Under the pieces are notes generated by a model, which did not search any database, was not told the origin of the DNA, and saw only the letters and a program-made list of their open reading frames with translations. Position numbers and translations under genes: made by a program. From assembly GCA_003129525.1 (NCBI GenBank), contig CP029329.1:4152001-4216000 (forward strand): a stretch of DNA of 64,000 nucleotides, read 5' to 3'. This DNA is from Clostridium beijerinckii. GTDB lineage: Bacteria > Bacillota > Clostridia > Clostridiales > Clostridiaceae. Positions 17,524 to 27,345 of this stretch are shown here, piece by piece (positions within the stretch are counted from its first letter, which is position 1; each line of letters opens with the position of its first letter).

Positions 17524-18501
17524 TTATTTTAATTTCTTTAATTCATCTTGTGCTTTTTTAAGTATTTCGTCCATATTTGCTTTTGAATCATTTGGCACTT
17601 TACGAACGTCAAAATTAAGTCCAGCTTGTTTAAGCTTATTGAATATATCAATATCTTCTTGACTGAAAGCAAGCACTTTGCTTGGTTGAACCTTACCTAG
17701 AGAGTGAGCCATTGAACCAACATTAATTGTCTTTAGTGGTATTCCACCTTCTACAGCTCTAAGTACATCTTTTGGATTTTCAAAAAGAAGCATTGCACGT
17801 TGTCCTCCAAAATGTTGGTCATCTTTTGCAAGTTTAATCATATGATCAACTGGAACAACATGAGCCTTAACCCCCGGAGGAGAAGCTTGCGTGATTAAAT
17901 TCTTACGAAGTTTATCTCTAGCTACATCATCTGACACGACAATAATTCGTGTAGGATTCACAGTTTTTGTCCAAGCAGTTGCTACTTGACCATGAAGTAG
18001 ACGAGAATCAATACGAGCTAAAACATATTCGAATGCTCCAGGTGTACCTGCATTAGATTGCCCTGTTCCCGCTTCTGAAGTTTTACCAGTATCTGCTGGT
18101 TCTAATTCTTCCGGCTTAACTTTAACTCCTTCTTTACCTGCATTTAAGATATAAGCTGCAATTTCATGAGCAGATTCCATTGAAAGACGTGCACCATAAG
18201 CTTCAATTAGCATTGGTAAATTCAAACCAGCTACGATTGCCCACTTATCTTTGTGTTCTTCAAATAGCATATTTGATTGATTGAATGGTGTTCCGCCCCA
18301 AAGATCAACTAAGAATAAAACCTCATCTTGGTTGTCAAAGGATGCAATTGCATCTTTCATTTTTGCTCTAAGATCATCAGGTCCTTCGCTAGGCATCAAC
18401 GTAACAGCTTTTACGTTTTCTTGTTCTCCAAAAATCATCGCACCGGATTGCAAGATGCCTTCAGCGAATTCTCCGTGACTAGCAAGAATAATTCCTACCA
18501 T
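17524..18501 (-). CDS. manX: PTS mannose/fructose/sorbose family IIAB protein
   Basis: A 325-residue fusion. The N-terminal IIA domain has phospho-His9 in IILASHGEFAEG and DLWGGTPFNQ; an Ala/Pro/Thr/Ser-rich linker covers roughly 125-155; the C-terminal IIB domain has His170 in RIDSRLLHGQVATAW. Full length, in contrast with the broken paralogue near 53.4 kb. Start taken at the ATG eight bases after AGGAGGT. First gene of the operon, so its promoter lies in the 580-base gap upstream. The system is probably a broad hexose importer. Confidence 0.95.
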   Translation of the reverse strand: MVGIILASHGEFAEGILQSGAMIFGEQENVKAVTLMPSEGPDDLRAKMKDAIASFDNQDEVLFLVDLWGGTPFNQSNMLFEEHKDKWAIVAGLNLPMLIEAYGARLSMESAHEIAAYILNAGKEGVKVKPEELEPADTGKTSEAGTGQSNAGTPGAFEYVLARIDSRLLHGQVATAWTKTVNPTRIIVVSDDVARDKLRKNLITQASPPGVKAHVVPVDHMIKLAKDDQHFGGQRAMLLFENPKDVLRAVEGGIPLKTINVGSMAHSLGKVQPSKVLAFSQEDIDIFNKLKQAGLNFDVRKVPNDSKANMDEILKKAQDELKKLK

Positions 18502-19086
18502 TTTTATACCTCCTATTTTTTTATTTGTTACAAAAACAAAAGGCATAAGCATTTGGAAATAAAACAAAATAATAACATTAGTATTTAGTCACACTATCTG
18601 TACGGTAAATTAAATCATAAAAGAATATGAAAATACCCGATAAAATTGTACAAAACGTGTGATATAACCAACAAATATTAAATCACTTTACTTCTCTATG
18701 CTTATGCCTGATCGAATCAGTAACATGCTAGATATTATTATAGTCTACTTAGGAACCTCATTATATACCCGTTTCCTGACTACGTTTTCATAATATCACT
18801 TTTTTTTTAATAATGCAACATATTTTTCAAAATTTTTTTATTTTTTTCCACTATTTTAATAAAATAATTTTTATACTAGAATTTCGCCTTTTTTTCAAAA
18901 ATAACTATAGATATGAATCATATTTACTTATAATAGTCATATAAAGACTGTTTTTCAAGCATTATTTTTAATTAATTTTTCTTGTATGTGTACATTTAAT
19001 CCACTTTCAGCTAATTTCTTTTAATTTATTACCTAAAACATATAAAACAGTATAATAAATGAACTTCAGCTATTTTACTGCCCCTT
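18502..19086. promoter_or_regulatory. upstream region of the mannose PTS operon
   Basis: 585 AT-rich bases. A CTGAT-CGA-ATCAG palindrome lies at 18708-18720. I looked for a -24/-12 (sigma-54) promoter, common before this operon type, and did not find a convincing one. No gene is present. Confidence 0.4.
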
Positions 19087-21201
19087 CTAATCCACCTTTT
19101 TGCTCGTATTCTTTAGCTCAAATAATCTTGCTGTGCTATTATGAGTATTTTTAATAGTTAATATCCCTTTAATTTTATTCCAATTCCATTTAGTATCTGT
19201 ATTTTTAGGATATCCAATTTTAATATATACATCTTCACCTAAAAGTCTTGTAATCTTTAGTTCTACAGTATCACTTCCACTTTTCATTCTCCATACCGAA
19301 ATATAAGTTTTATCTCCACAATATAATCCATATGCTATCCATTCATCATCTAGAGATGGCATCTTTATTGGCCAAAACGGTATTCCATTTGGTATATCAT
19401 GTCTGATGCTTTTATAATAGTTAATTCCTTCTTGAATATATTTAAATGATTCATTATTTATTTCTGCTAAATGTCCACTCTGATGGATTCTACATAACAT
19501 AGAATTTATCATGTTACATATTACTTCTTCCTTATCTCCATTTCTCAATGGATAAGACCAAACCCCACATTGCTCTGGAGTAACTAAAGATGGTGCAGCT
19601 GCTGCAATCACTGCATTTTTTCTATAATCTGTTTGGTCACTACTTGATTGTATACTATGTCTTTGCAATAAAGCATAATCCATTCTAAGTCCACCACTGC
19701 CGCAATTTTCAATAACTAAATCAGGATACTTTTCAAATATTTCGTCTAACCAAGCTAAATATGCTCTATTATGCCCTAATAGTCCTTCACCTGCGCTATC
19801 AGCATTGTTATCAGTACCAATTCCCATATTAATGTTATAATCCATCTTTATATATCCAACACCATAGTCTTCTACAACTCTTTTTATAATTCCAGTAGCA
19901 AACTCTCTTACCTCAGTATTTCTATAGTCTAATTGATATCTTGAATGATCCTTTATTCTTACTCCATGTCTCATAAAGAACCAATCATCAGGTAACTTAT
20001 CCGCTAATGTACAATTTATCCCCATTACTTCAATCTCAAGCCAAAGTCCAGGAATCATTCCTTTTTCCCTAATATAATCAAGAGGTTCCTTGATACCATT
20101 CTTAAATCTCTCTTTAGATGGTACCCATTCTCCGACACCGTCCCACCAAGGTCCATCGCTATACCATCCAGAATCTATACAAAAATATTCACATCCAGCT
20201 AATGATGCTGCATTAATAAGAGGAATTAGCTTTTCTGTAGTAGGATCCCCTGATAAACAGTTCATATAATCATTAAAAATAACCGGTAATTTTTTATTAT
20301 CTTCATTTTTTCTTCTTATTCTGCGTCTATATTTAGTCATAACTTCTATTCCAGCTTGTAATCCACCACCTATGCTTGTAACTGCAACTTGTACTGTTTC
20401 AAATCTTTCATTGGGTCGTAATTCTTTCCAGCAATGGTTTTCTGCTTCTGAAGGTCCGCTCAATTTTAAATACAACATATGCATTATGTCACTGATTTCC
20501 CAATTCCATGAACCATTATGTTCTATTTGCCACATGTAACCATTACTTATTTCCGTATTTTCTACAAATCCTAGAGGTGCATACTGACATGTTGACCAAT
20601 TTCCTGTATTAGAAACCAATAGTCTATTCGTCGATTCATCTTCCACATGGAATATTCCAACATCCTTTAATGAATATTTCTCCCACATACCTTCGCCACA
20701 CCACTCATTATGAGGAATATATATATCCATTTTATCCTCTCTGCATGATACACCGCCCCTGTCAATACCAACTAAAGCAAATGAAGTTATATACTCTATT
20801 CCAACACTTTTTTCACCTTTATTTTCTAAAGTGCTCCACATTCTAACTATCTGTAAGTCGTTATAAAATTGAAATATTACCTTTGCTTCAACTTTTGTAA
20901 TTTCATCAACTAAATTTATAGTAATTCTTCTTCCTTCTTTTAGAATTTCATCATTATGACTATCATAAATCATTCTATGTCCTGGCAGAGTTCCTGTATG
21001 TTTTACTCCTCTATGATTTAATTGATTTTCTCCTGTAAATTGCAATTCTAATAATCTACATTTTTCTTTTTCATCTTCACTTAATTCATCAAACTGTTCA
21101 AAAGGAAGATACGAAAAATGTAGTAGTCTTATATCTCTATCTTTAGTTACTTCTAATACAATATTTAAATTATTCTCATTAATTTTTATATATTTACTCA
21201 T
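19087..21201 (-). CDS. GH36 alpha-galactosidase, type 1
   Basis: A 704-residue cytoplasmic glycoside hydrolase family 36 enzyme releasing alpha-1,6-galactose from melibiose, raffinose or stachyose. An N-terminal beta-sandwich spans about 1-290 and the catalytic barrel follows. The nucleophile is Asp454 in YIKMDYN and the probable acid/base is Asp522 in SSSDQTD; CIDSGWYSDGPWW and ENCGSGGLR are also conserved. It differs strongly from the second GH36 enzyme in loop motifs, so the two probably split the substrate range. It is last in the raffinose locus, after a terminator and a 286-base spacer. Confidence 0.92.
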   Translation of the reverse strand: MSKYIKINENNLNIVLEVTKDRDIRLLHFSYLPFEQFDELSEDEKEKCRLLELQFTGENQLNHRGVKHTGTLPGHRMIYDSHNDEILKEGRRITINLVDEITKVEAKVIFQFYNDLQIVRMWSTLENKGEKSVGIEYITSFALVGIDRGGVSCREDKMDIYIPHNEWCGEGMWEKYSLKDVGIFHVEDESTNRLLVSNTGNWSTCQYAPLGFVENTEISNGYMWQIEHNGSWNWEISDIMHMLYLKLSGPSEAENHCWKELRPNERFETVQVAVTSIGGGLQAGIEVMTKYRRRIRRKNEDNKKLPVIFNDYMNCLSGDPTTEKLIPLINAASLAGCEYFCIDSGWYSDGPWWDGVGEWVPSKERFKNGIKEPLDYIREKGMIPGLWLEIEVMGINCTLADKLPDDWFFMRHGVRIKDHSRYQLDYRNTEVREFATGIIKRVVEDYGVGYIKMDYNINMGIGTDNNADSAGEGLLGHNRAYLAWLDEIFEKYPDLVIENCGSGGLRMDYALLQRHSIQSSSDQTDYRKNAVIAAAAPSLVTPEQCGVWSYPLRNGDKEEVICNMINSMLCRIHQSGHLAEINNESFKYIQEGINYYKSIRHDIPNGIPFWPIKMPSLDDEWIAYGLYCGDKTYISVWRMKSGSDTVELKITRLLGEDVYIKIGYPKNTDTKWNWNKIKGILTIKNTHNSTARLFELKNTSKKVD

Positions 21202-21252
21202 TTATCTTTCCCCATCTCATAAACATCTCTCACAAAATGCACAATACAATAA

Positions 21253-21399
21253 TTACTCAGAGATACTTATTTCCTTACTTAATTTTACATCATTAATATT
21301 CCTTAATTTAAATCTTTTTAACATATTATCCAAAACATCTGCTTGAGTTGTAAGTTCCTCGCTAGATTCTGTATTTTCTTCTGCTATAATCAATATTAG
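21253..21399 (-). pseudogene. C-terminal remnant of a methyl-accepting chemotaxis protein
   Basis: A stop-terminated minus-strand frame reads AEENTESSEELTTQADVLDN then MLKRFKL, the typical ending of a chemoreceptor signalling domain (ESSEELxxQA...RFKL). Only about 48 codons remain and no start is present. It sits between two alpha-galactosidase genes, far from any chemotaxis gene. Confidence 0.6.
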
Positions 21400-21437
21400 T
21401 TTTTATAAGACACATTATTATGAATTACTATATAAAT

Positions 21438-21482
21438 AAGCAGTAGATATAAACTAATGACTAACTTATATATCTACTGCTT
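21438..21482 (-). terminator. terminator after the second alpha-galactosidase gene
   Basis: Fourteen-base perfect stem AAGCAGTAGATATA / TATATCTACTGCTT just past the stop codon of the gene ending at 21488, followed by AT-rich sequence on the minus strand. Confidence 0.7.
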
Positions 21483-21487
21483 CTAAA

Positions 21488-23701
21488 TTACTTATCTATT
21501 TCTTTCAAATGATATATTACTGAAGTAAAGTCTCCACCCTCTTCACAGAAATCTTCTGATTTCACCGGAATTCCAGCAAACATTAATTCGTTTCCAAAAA
21601 ACGATTCCTTTTTATTGTTATTTATATAATATTTTTTATTTTCATCTAATCCTTGTAGCTTTATCCTCTTAAAACCTTCATTAGCTGTGTTAAGTATTTT
21701 ATAATAACCAACTATTGCTTCAGATTTATCTTCTGATGCAACCATCCAAGAATTTAATTTATTCTCAAAAGGGCTTATAAGCCTATAAAAAGTTCCCTTT
21801 TGTATTAATTCTCTGTTTTCTTTCATAAATTTAACTTGTTTCTTCACAATAGCTCTTTCTTCTTCGGATAAATGATTTAAATCTAACTCATATCCAAAAG
21901 CTCCAAAATAAGCTACATTGGCTCTAGTTTCTAGTGGCGTTGTTCTAAAAGCTTGTTGGTTTGGCACTTCAGATACATGAGCTCCCATACAACTTATTGG
22001 GTAAACATATGAAGTTCCATATTGTATTTTCATACGTTCAACTGCATCTGTATTATCACTTGTCCATCCTTGTGGTGCATAATAAAGTATTCCTGGATCA
22101 AATCTTGCGCCACCGCTTGAACACGATTCAAATAAAATGTGTGGAAATTCAGATGTTAGTCTTTCATATAACGAATACACGCCTAAAATGTATTCATGCA
22201 TTACTTTTCCTTGATTTTCTGCAATTGTAGATACGCTATAACATTCAGTAATGTATCTATTCATATCCCATTTTACATATGATATTGATGCCTCTCTGAA
22301 CACTTTTGACATTGCATTATAAATATAATCTACAATTTCTTTTCTAGAAAAATCTAATGTATACTGATTTCTACAATGAGACGCTGTCCTGTTTGGTGTA
22401 TGAATAATCCAATCTGGATGAGCTCTGTATAAATCACTATCTTTATTTACCATTTCTGGTTCAAACCAAAGCCCAAATTTCATGCCCATATTTTCTATTT
22501 TCTTTGAGAGTCCAACTATCCCATCTGGAAGCTTTTTAATATTTACATACCAATCTCCGAGCCCTGCTTTGTCATTATTTCTACTTCCAAACCATCCATC
22601 ATCTAATACAAATAATTCTATACCTAAGTCACTTGCAGTTTTTGCAATGTTTAATATTATATCTTCATCAAAATCAAATGTTGTAGCTTCCCAATTATTT
22701 ATTAGAATTGGTCTTGCCTTATCTCTCCAATATCCTCTAGCAAGTCTGGTTCTATATAATTTATGGTAAGCCTGACTCATTCCGTTTATTCCTTTATCAG
22801 AATAAGCCATTACAACTTCTGGAGTTTGAAAACTTTCATTTTTATTTAGTATCCATTCAAACATACTTGGATGAATTCCTAACATAATTCTAGATGTATC
22901 ATGAGTATCCACAATAACTTCGCCTAAAAAATTCCCACTATAAACTAAGCTAAATCCATACACTTCACCTTCGAACTCAGTTGTGCTTGGTCTCTTCAAT
23001 GCTATAAATGGATTATGCTCTGCACTACTTGTCCCTCTCAAACTATAAATTGATTGAACTCCATGGTCTAATTTTTTATTTCTTATATGTCTTTCTCTAC
23101 CCCAAGCTCCAGAAAGATGCACCATTTCATAATCATAGTCTGGCAAATCTATACTACAACTCATGGCCTTTGTTAATGTAACTTTATCCTTTCCTTCATA
23201 TATAAATTTTGCAGTCCTTGTTATTATTGGGAAGTCTTCATATATAGTGTAACTTAATAATAACCTTGTACTAATCAAATCATCATATAATATTATTTCT
23301 AAAGTTTGTGCTTCTTTCTCATTTTCTACATAGGTAGCTGGAAGTTGTTCTAATTTCTTTTTACCATGAAAAATATTATAGGATTGGAATTGAAAATTAG
23401 TGATTTTACTCCCATTTTCCTGCTTTATTTCAAATGCAGGATACCGAAAATCTGTTGTCCCATAAGAAGGATATTCTTGCCTAGTATGTTGCAGCGAGAA
23501 AAAATTATCCCCTTCAAATACATATGCTGCTAGTGGGCGCACACCCCCTTCAAAAAGATATGAAAATGATTCTTTATGATGTATCCTTTTTCCATAATAT
23601 AAATTTCCCAACTGATTATTATCTAATATTTTTATGATATAACTTATCTCTTTATTGTATAGATGAAATTCCTTTGATTTTGTGTTGAATTTAATTGCCA
23701 T
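21488..23701 (-). CDS. GH36 alpha-galactosidase, type 2 (bacterial Aga/RafA-like)
   Basis: A 737-residue GH36 enzyme of the bacterial Aga/RafA group. The N-terminal beta domain runs to about 310, with HTRQEYPSYGTTDFR. The catalytic barrel has VLDDGWFGSRNND, nucleophile Asp479 in YVKWDMNR and acid/base Asp549 in GWTSDNTDAVERM. SCSSGGARFD is the usual substrate-binding motif. It is cytoplasmic, without a signal peptide, in line with import of intact oligosaccharides by the ABC system encoded upstream on the same strand (55-base gap). The beta domain and barrel motifs are all intact. Confidence 0.95.
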   Translation of the reverse strand: MAIKFNTKSKEFHLYNKEISYIIKILDNNQLGNLYYGKRIHHKESFSYLFEGGVRPLAAYVFEGDNFFSLQHTRQEYPSYGTTDFRYPAFEIKQENGSKITNFQFQSYNIFHGKKKLEQLPATYVENEKEAQTLEIILYDDLISTRLLLSYTIYEDFPIITRTAKFIYEGKDKVTLTKAMSCSIDLPDYDYEMVHLSGAWGRERHIRNKKLDHGVQSIYSLRGTSSAEHNPFIALKRPSTTEFEGEVYGFSLVYSGNFLGEVIVDTHDTSRIMLGIHPSMFEWILNKNESFQTPEVVMAYSDKGINGMSQAYHKLYRTRLARGYWRDKARPILINNWEATTFDFDEDIILNIAKTASDLGIELFVLDDGWFGSRNNDKAGLGDWYVNIKKLPDGIVGLSKKIENMGMKFGLWFEPEMVNKDSDLYRAHPDWIIHTPNRTASHCRNQYTLDFSRKEIVDYIYNAMSKVFREASISYVKWDMNRYITECYSVSTIAENQGKVMHEYILGVYSLYERLTSEFPHILFESCSSGGARFDPGILYYAPQGWTSDNTDAVERMKIQYGTSYVYPISCMGAHVSEVPNQQAFRTTPLETRANVAYFGAFGYELDLNHLSEEERAIVKKQVKFMKENRELIQKGTFYRLISPFENKLNSWMVASEDKSEAIVGYYKILNTANEGFKRIKLQGLDENKKYYINNNKKESFFGNELMFAGIPVKSEDFCEEGGDFTSVIYHLKEIDK

Positions 23702-23756
23702 GTTACTCCTCCTTATGTATTTCTACAAATTATCATAGTTCGTTAGAATTATTGAA

Positions 23757-24587
23757 TTAAAGTTTTCCACCTGAAGTTGCTATACCTTCTATAAATTGTT
23801 TTTGGAATACAATATAAATTGCAAGCATTGGCCAAATTGCAAGTACAGAAGCAGCCATCAATTGAGGATAGTTAACAGAATATGCACTTTGAATTTTAGC
23901 AAGTGCCGATGATAAAGTTGCCGAATCAGCGCTAGAATTAATAATTAGAGGCCACATTAAATCCTTAAATGCAAATAGTGCTGTAAATATCCCAAGTGCA
24001 ACTAGACCAGACTTAGTTAAAGGTAACATAACTTTTAAAAAGGTTTGTCCTATATTGCAGCCATCAAGTCTTGCTGATTCTTCTAATTCTTTCGGTAATC
24101 CCATAAAGAATTGTCTTAATAAAAACGTACCAAATGCACTAACAAGCCCTGGAAATAGAAGTGCAAATATTGAATTTCTCATTCCCATTTTATCCACCAT
24201 CAAATATTGTGGAATTATAAAAAGTTGAACTGGAACCATCATTTGAAATAGTACAATTCCAAATAAAAAATCTCTTCCTGGAAATTTTAATCTTGCAAAG
24301 GCATAAGCTGCCATAGCGCTAAAAGCCAATGAGCAAAATATTCTTAAAGCCATCATTGCAAAAGTATTAAAATATAATATAATAAAATTGTTTTGTCTTA
24401 TTGCTTCAAAGTAATTCTCAAGCTTCCAATCTGATGGAAAAATCACATATGGATTCATTGAAGTAGACTCTGATACAGTTTTAAATGATGTAAGTATCAT
24501 CCAAATAAATGGTAATATCATAATTACTACTCCAAGCAATAGAAGTAAATGTATTAATAATTTTGAAGCATCTCTTTTCATTTTCAT
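23757..24587 (-). CDS. sugar ABC transporter permease (MalG/RafG-like)
   Basis: A 276-residue inner membrane permease with six hydrophobic segments. The EAA loop that contacts the ATPase reads ELEESARLDGCNIGQTFLKVMLPLTKSGL; the family opening LLLLGVVIMILPFIWMILTSFK is typical of MalG-type carbohydrate permeases. It pairs with the permease encoded 15 bases upstream. No ATPase gene lies in this locus, so a shared MsmX/MsmK-type ATPase encoded elsewhere must drive it. Confidence 0.95.
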   Translation of the reverse strand: MKMKRDASKLLIHLLLLLGVVIMILPFIWMILTSFKTVSESTSMNPYVIFPSDWKLENYFEAIRQNNFIILYFNTFAMMALRIFCSLAFSAMAAYAFARLKFPGRDFLFGIVLFQMMVPVQLFIIPQYLMVDKMGMRNSIFALLFPGLVSAFGTFLLRQFFMGLPKELEESARLDGCNIGQTFLKVMLPLTKSGLVALGIFTALFAFKDLMWPLIINSSADSATLSSALAKIQSAYSVNYPQLMAASVLAIWPMLAIYIVFQKQFIEGIATSGGKL

Positions 24588-24602
24588 AATATAGTCCCCT
24601 TT

Positions 24603-25523
24603 CTACATGTAATTAACCCATTTCTTCTGTGCTTTCATTTGGAATACTGTAATTATCATAATAATAGCAAGAAGTAACATTACTATAGCTGAACCATATC
24701 CTTTATCTGCATACTTAAATGAGCTGTTATAAAATAAATAAACTAACGATACTGTTTTATCATATGCCGGACTAGCTACATCAATCATCATGTAAATAAC
24801 ATCAAATACCTGCATTGCCTGAATTATACTAGTAACAACAACAAAAAATAGAGTTGGAGATACAAGTGGTAAAGTAATATCGAAAAATTGTCGTACTGGT
24901 TTTGCACCATCAATACTTGAAGCCTCATAATAGTCTTTTGGTATTTCTTGAAGCCCAGCTATAAGTAAAACCATGCTATATCCAACCGTACTCCATATTC
25001 CAATAATAGCTATAGAATAAAGAGCAACATTAGGGTTATCAATCCAATCTACAGGTCCAACTCCAATTTTAGATAGGATATGATTGATAAGACCAAATTG
25101 ATTGTTGTATAACCATTTCCAAACCATTGTTATTGCTGCTGGTGCAGCAATCATTGGAATGAAATATATTGTTCTATAAATACCTTTTCCCTTAATTTTA
25201 GAATTTAATAATACAGCTAAAATCATTGCTATTATTACTGTTACTGGTACAACTATAATTGTATATTTTAAAGTATTTCCTACTGCATGCCATACTTGGA
25301 CATCTCCAAACATCTTTTTATAGTTATTTAAACCAACAAATATATTCCCTTTTCCAAAATCCCCACTCTTGAAAAAACTTAAATATAGAGTTTCAATAAT
25401 AGGAATAATATTCAATATTATAAGTCCAATAATAGTAGGAGCGACTAAAAAATATGCCCATTTCCACTCATTAATTGTTCGTTTTGATGGTTTTCCTGTA
25501 TTTACTGTTATATCTTTTGCCAT
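24603..25523 (-). CDS. sugar ABC transporter permease (MalF/RafF-like)
   Basis: A 306-residue permease with an N-terminal cytoplasmic stretch and six membrane helices. The EAA motif is YYEASSIDGAKPVRQFFDITLPLVSPT. It matches MalF/MsmF-type carbohydrate permeases. Start taken at the ATG eight bases after AGGAG; an upstream ATG would place the ribosome site inside the coding region. A strong hairpin separates it from the binding-protein gene, probably lowering permease levels relative to the binding protein. Confidence 0.95.
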   Translation of the reverse strand: MAKDITVNTGKPSKRTINEWKWAYFLVAPTIIGLIILNIIPIIETLYLSFFKSGDFGKGNIFVGLNNYKKMFGDVQVWHAVGNTLKYTIIVVPVTVIIAMILAVLLNSKIKGKGIYRTIYFIPMIAAPAAITMVWKWLYNNQFGLINHILSKIGVGPVDWIDNPNVALYSIAIIGIWSTVGYSMVLLIAGLQEIPKDYYEASSIDGAKPVRQFFDITLPLVSPTLFFVVVTSIIQAMQVFDVIYMMIDVASPAYDKTVSLVYLFYNSSFKYADKGYGSAIVMLLLAIIMIITVFQMKAQKKWVNYM

Positions 25524-25550
25524 GTATTCATCTCCTATCATGGTTATTTT

Positions 25551-25585
25551 AAAGATTACGGCAACCTTTTGCTGCCGTAATCTTT
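25551..25585 (-). terminator. read-through hairpin between binding-protein and permease genes
   Basis: Thirteen-base perfect stem AAAGATTACGGCA / TGCCGTAATCTTT with a 9-base loop. Such structures after a binding-protein gene stabilise its mRNA and partly terminate transcription before the permeases. Confidence 0.75.
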
Positions 25586-25595
25586 AATAATTGTA

Positions 25596-26888
25596 TTATT
25601 TTTCCTCTTTCAATGCATCATTCATCATTTTAGCCGTTTCTTTACAAGCATCTTCTACTGTCTTTTCTCCAGTAAATGAACCTTTTAATACTTCATATGC
25701 CTTATCTTCCCACTTTGCAGTTGTATTAGAATATGGTCTTATTTGTGCATCTTTAACCATATCAATAAAGCATTTTATATCAAATGTTTTGTTTGAATTT
25801 ACCCATGCATCTGCTGTACCATTATACGCAGAAATTGCAACTCCAAGTTCAGCTTGTTTTGTTTGTCCTTCTTTTGAACTTAAATATTGAACCCATTTCC
25901 AAGATTCTTCCGGGTGTTTTGTATTAGTTGAAATTGCATTTCCAAGTCCATTAAAGATACTAGCTCTCTTACCATCATTTGCTGATGGTAACACTGTAAC
26001 ATTTAAATTTTTAGTCATATAATCATTTGTTGCAAATCCGCTTAAATTCCAAGATCCAAATAATCCCATTGCGCATAGTCCATTTTGCATTGTCTCTGCA
26101 CGTGCAGCATCGTCAAAAATCTTAGGTGACAATCCTTCACTAGTAAATTTCACGTAATATTTCATTGCTTCTATTGTCTTAGGATTATCATATCCTGATA
26201 CTTTATCGTCAGTTATGATTGTCCCACCGTTTTGATATACAAAATTATAATATCCTTCTTGATTGTGTAAAGGTGCTAGGAATCCATATTGCTTTCCATC
26301 ACCTGTTGTTAATTTTTTTGCTGCTTCATATAGTTTGTCCCAATTCCATGTTTCATCTGGATATGGAACACCTGCTTTATCAAACATTGTTTTGTTATAC
26401 CAAAGACCTATAGTATCATAATCTTTTGGAATGGCGTATTGTTTATTATTTAAATTATATATCTTTACCAAACCTTCTGGATAATTTGATAATTTCACAT
26501 CATCACTTTTACCAATTTTATCTGTTAAATCCATAAGCATGCCATTCGATGCATATCTATAAATTTCATTTGAATGCATCCAAAAAGTATCTGGAAGAGA
26601 TCCCCCTGTAGCTGCTGCTTCTAACATTGTCCAATAATCATTCCAACCTGTTACTTGTATATCAATTTTTATACCTGGATTTTTCCCTTCAAATTCATCT
26701 GCCATTTTTCTAAGACCTTTTTCTTGATTAGAGTCCCAAATTCCGTAAGTAATGTGTACATCTTCACCACTAGATTTCTTAGATGAGTCTTGTCCTCCAG
26801 TTGTTACAGAATTTGAACTTCCACACCCAACAAGTCCTGTAACAGCTAACATGCTAGCTAAGATTAAAGAAACGATTTTCTTTTTCAT
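25596..26888 (-). CDS. sugar ABC transporter substrate-binding lipoprotein
   Basis: A 430-residue extracellular solute-binding protein of family 1. The signal peptide MKKKIVSLILASMLAVTGLVGC ends in a lipobox, so Cys22 should carry the lipid anchor; a Ser/Gly/Lys linker follows. DTFWMHSNEIYRYASNGMLMDLTDKI and NKTMFDKAGVPYPDETWNWD are typical of RafE/MsmE-like binding proteins. It is the first gene of the operon that includes both permeases and an alpha-galactosidase, which supports raffinose-family oligosaccharides or melibiose as ligand. Confidence 0.95.
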   Translation of the reverse strand: MKKKIVSLILASMLAVTGLVGCGSSNSVTTGGQDSSKKSSGEDVHITYGIWDSNQEKGLRKMADEFEGKNPGIKIDIQVTGWNDYWTMLEAAATGGSLPDTFWMHSNEIYRYASNGMLMDLTDKIGKSDDVKLSNYPEGLVKIYNLNNKQYAIPKDYDTIGLWYNKTMFDKAGVPYPDETWNWDKLYEAAKKLTTGDGKQYGFLAPLHNQEGYYNFVYQNGGTIITDDKVSGYDNPKTIEAMKYYVKFTSEGLSPKIFDDAARAETMQNGLCAMGLFGSWNLSGFATNDYMTKNLNVTVLPSANDGKRASIFNGLGNAISTNTKHPEESWKWVQYLSSKEGQTKQAELGVAISAYNGTADAWVNSNKTFDIKCFIDMVKDAQIRPYSNTTAKWEDKAYEVLKGSFTGEKTVEDACKETAKMMNDALKEEK

Positions 26889-27345
26889 AAATTTTCCCTC
26901 CTAATTTTTATACATCTTTAATTTTGTAAGCAAATATACTTTTAATATGTACTTTGCCACACTAATATTAAAGTCATGTTTCATATAATTTAATTTGTAT
27001 AAATTATAAGCAAATATATATAATTATGATTAATGAGATTTGGGTAAAGCTTTTCAGAAGTAAGTAAAAAAACAAATTATATAGAATTTCTATATAATTT
27101 TAATCTTTATTTTTATATGTCAAATACTATTACCCATGTATGTCTTATTTTCAAGATTTACTCATTTTCTATGATTAAATCATATCATTAAAAAAAAATA
27201 AAATACATATATTAACAAAACTAATAATATATACTTTTGCTACTTTATCTAATTATTGCACAACTATAGACGCAAATGTATATATTTTATGTTATAATAT
27301 AAAAAACTTTCTTTTTAAACGTTATCAAAAAGGAGGCATAAAATT
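26889..27345. promoter_or_regulatory. divergent regulatory region of the raffinose locus
   Basis: 457 bases between the binding protein and the AraC gene. A 13-bp inverted repeat AAATTATATAGAA-T-TTCTATATAATTT lies at 27074-27100. A cre-like site, TTTAAACGTTATCA, lies at 27314-27327 just before the AraC ribosome site and suggests carbon catabolite control. Both are inferences from pattern. Confidence 0.5.

Noticed and set aside
18502..19086. Search for a sigma-54 (-24/-12) promoter before the mannose PTS operon
   Set aside because: No GG-N10-GC pattern with good flanks on the minus strand; no LevR-type activator gene nearby.
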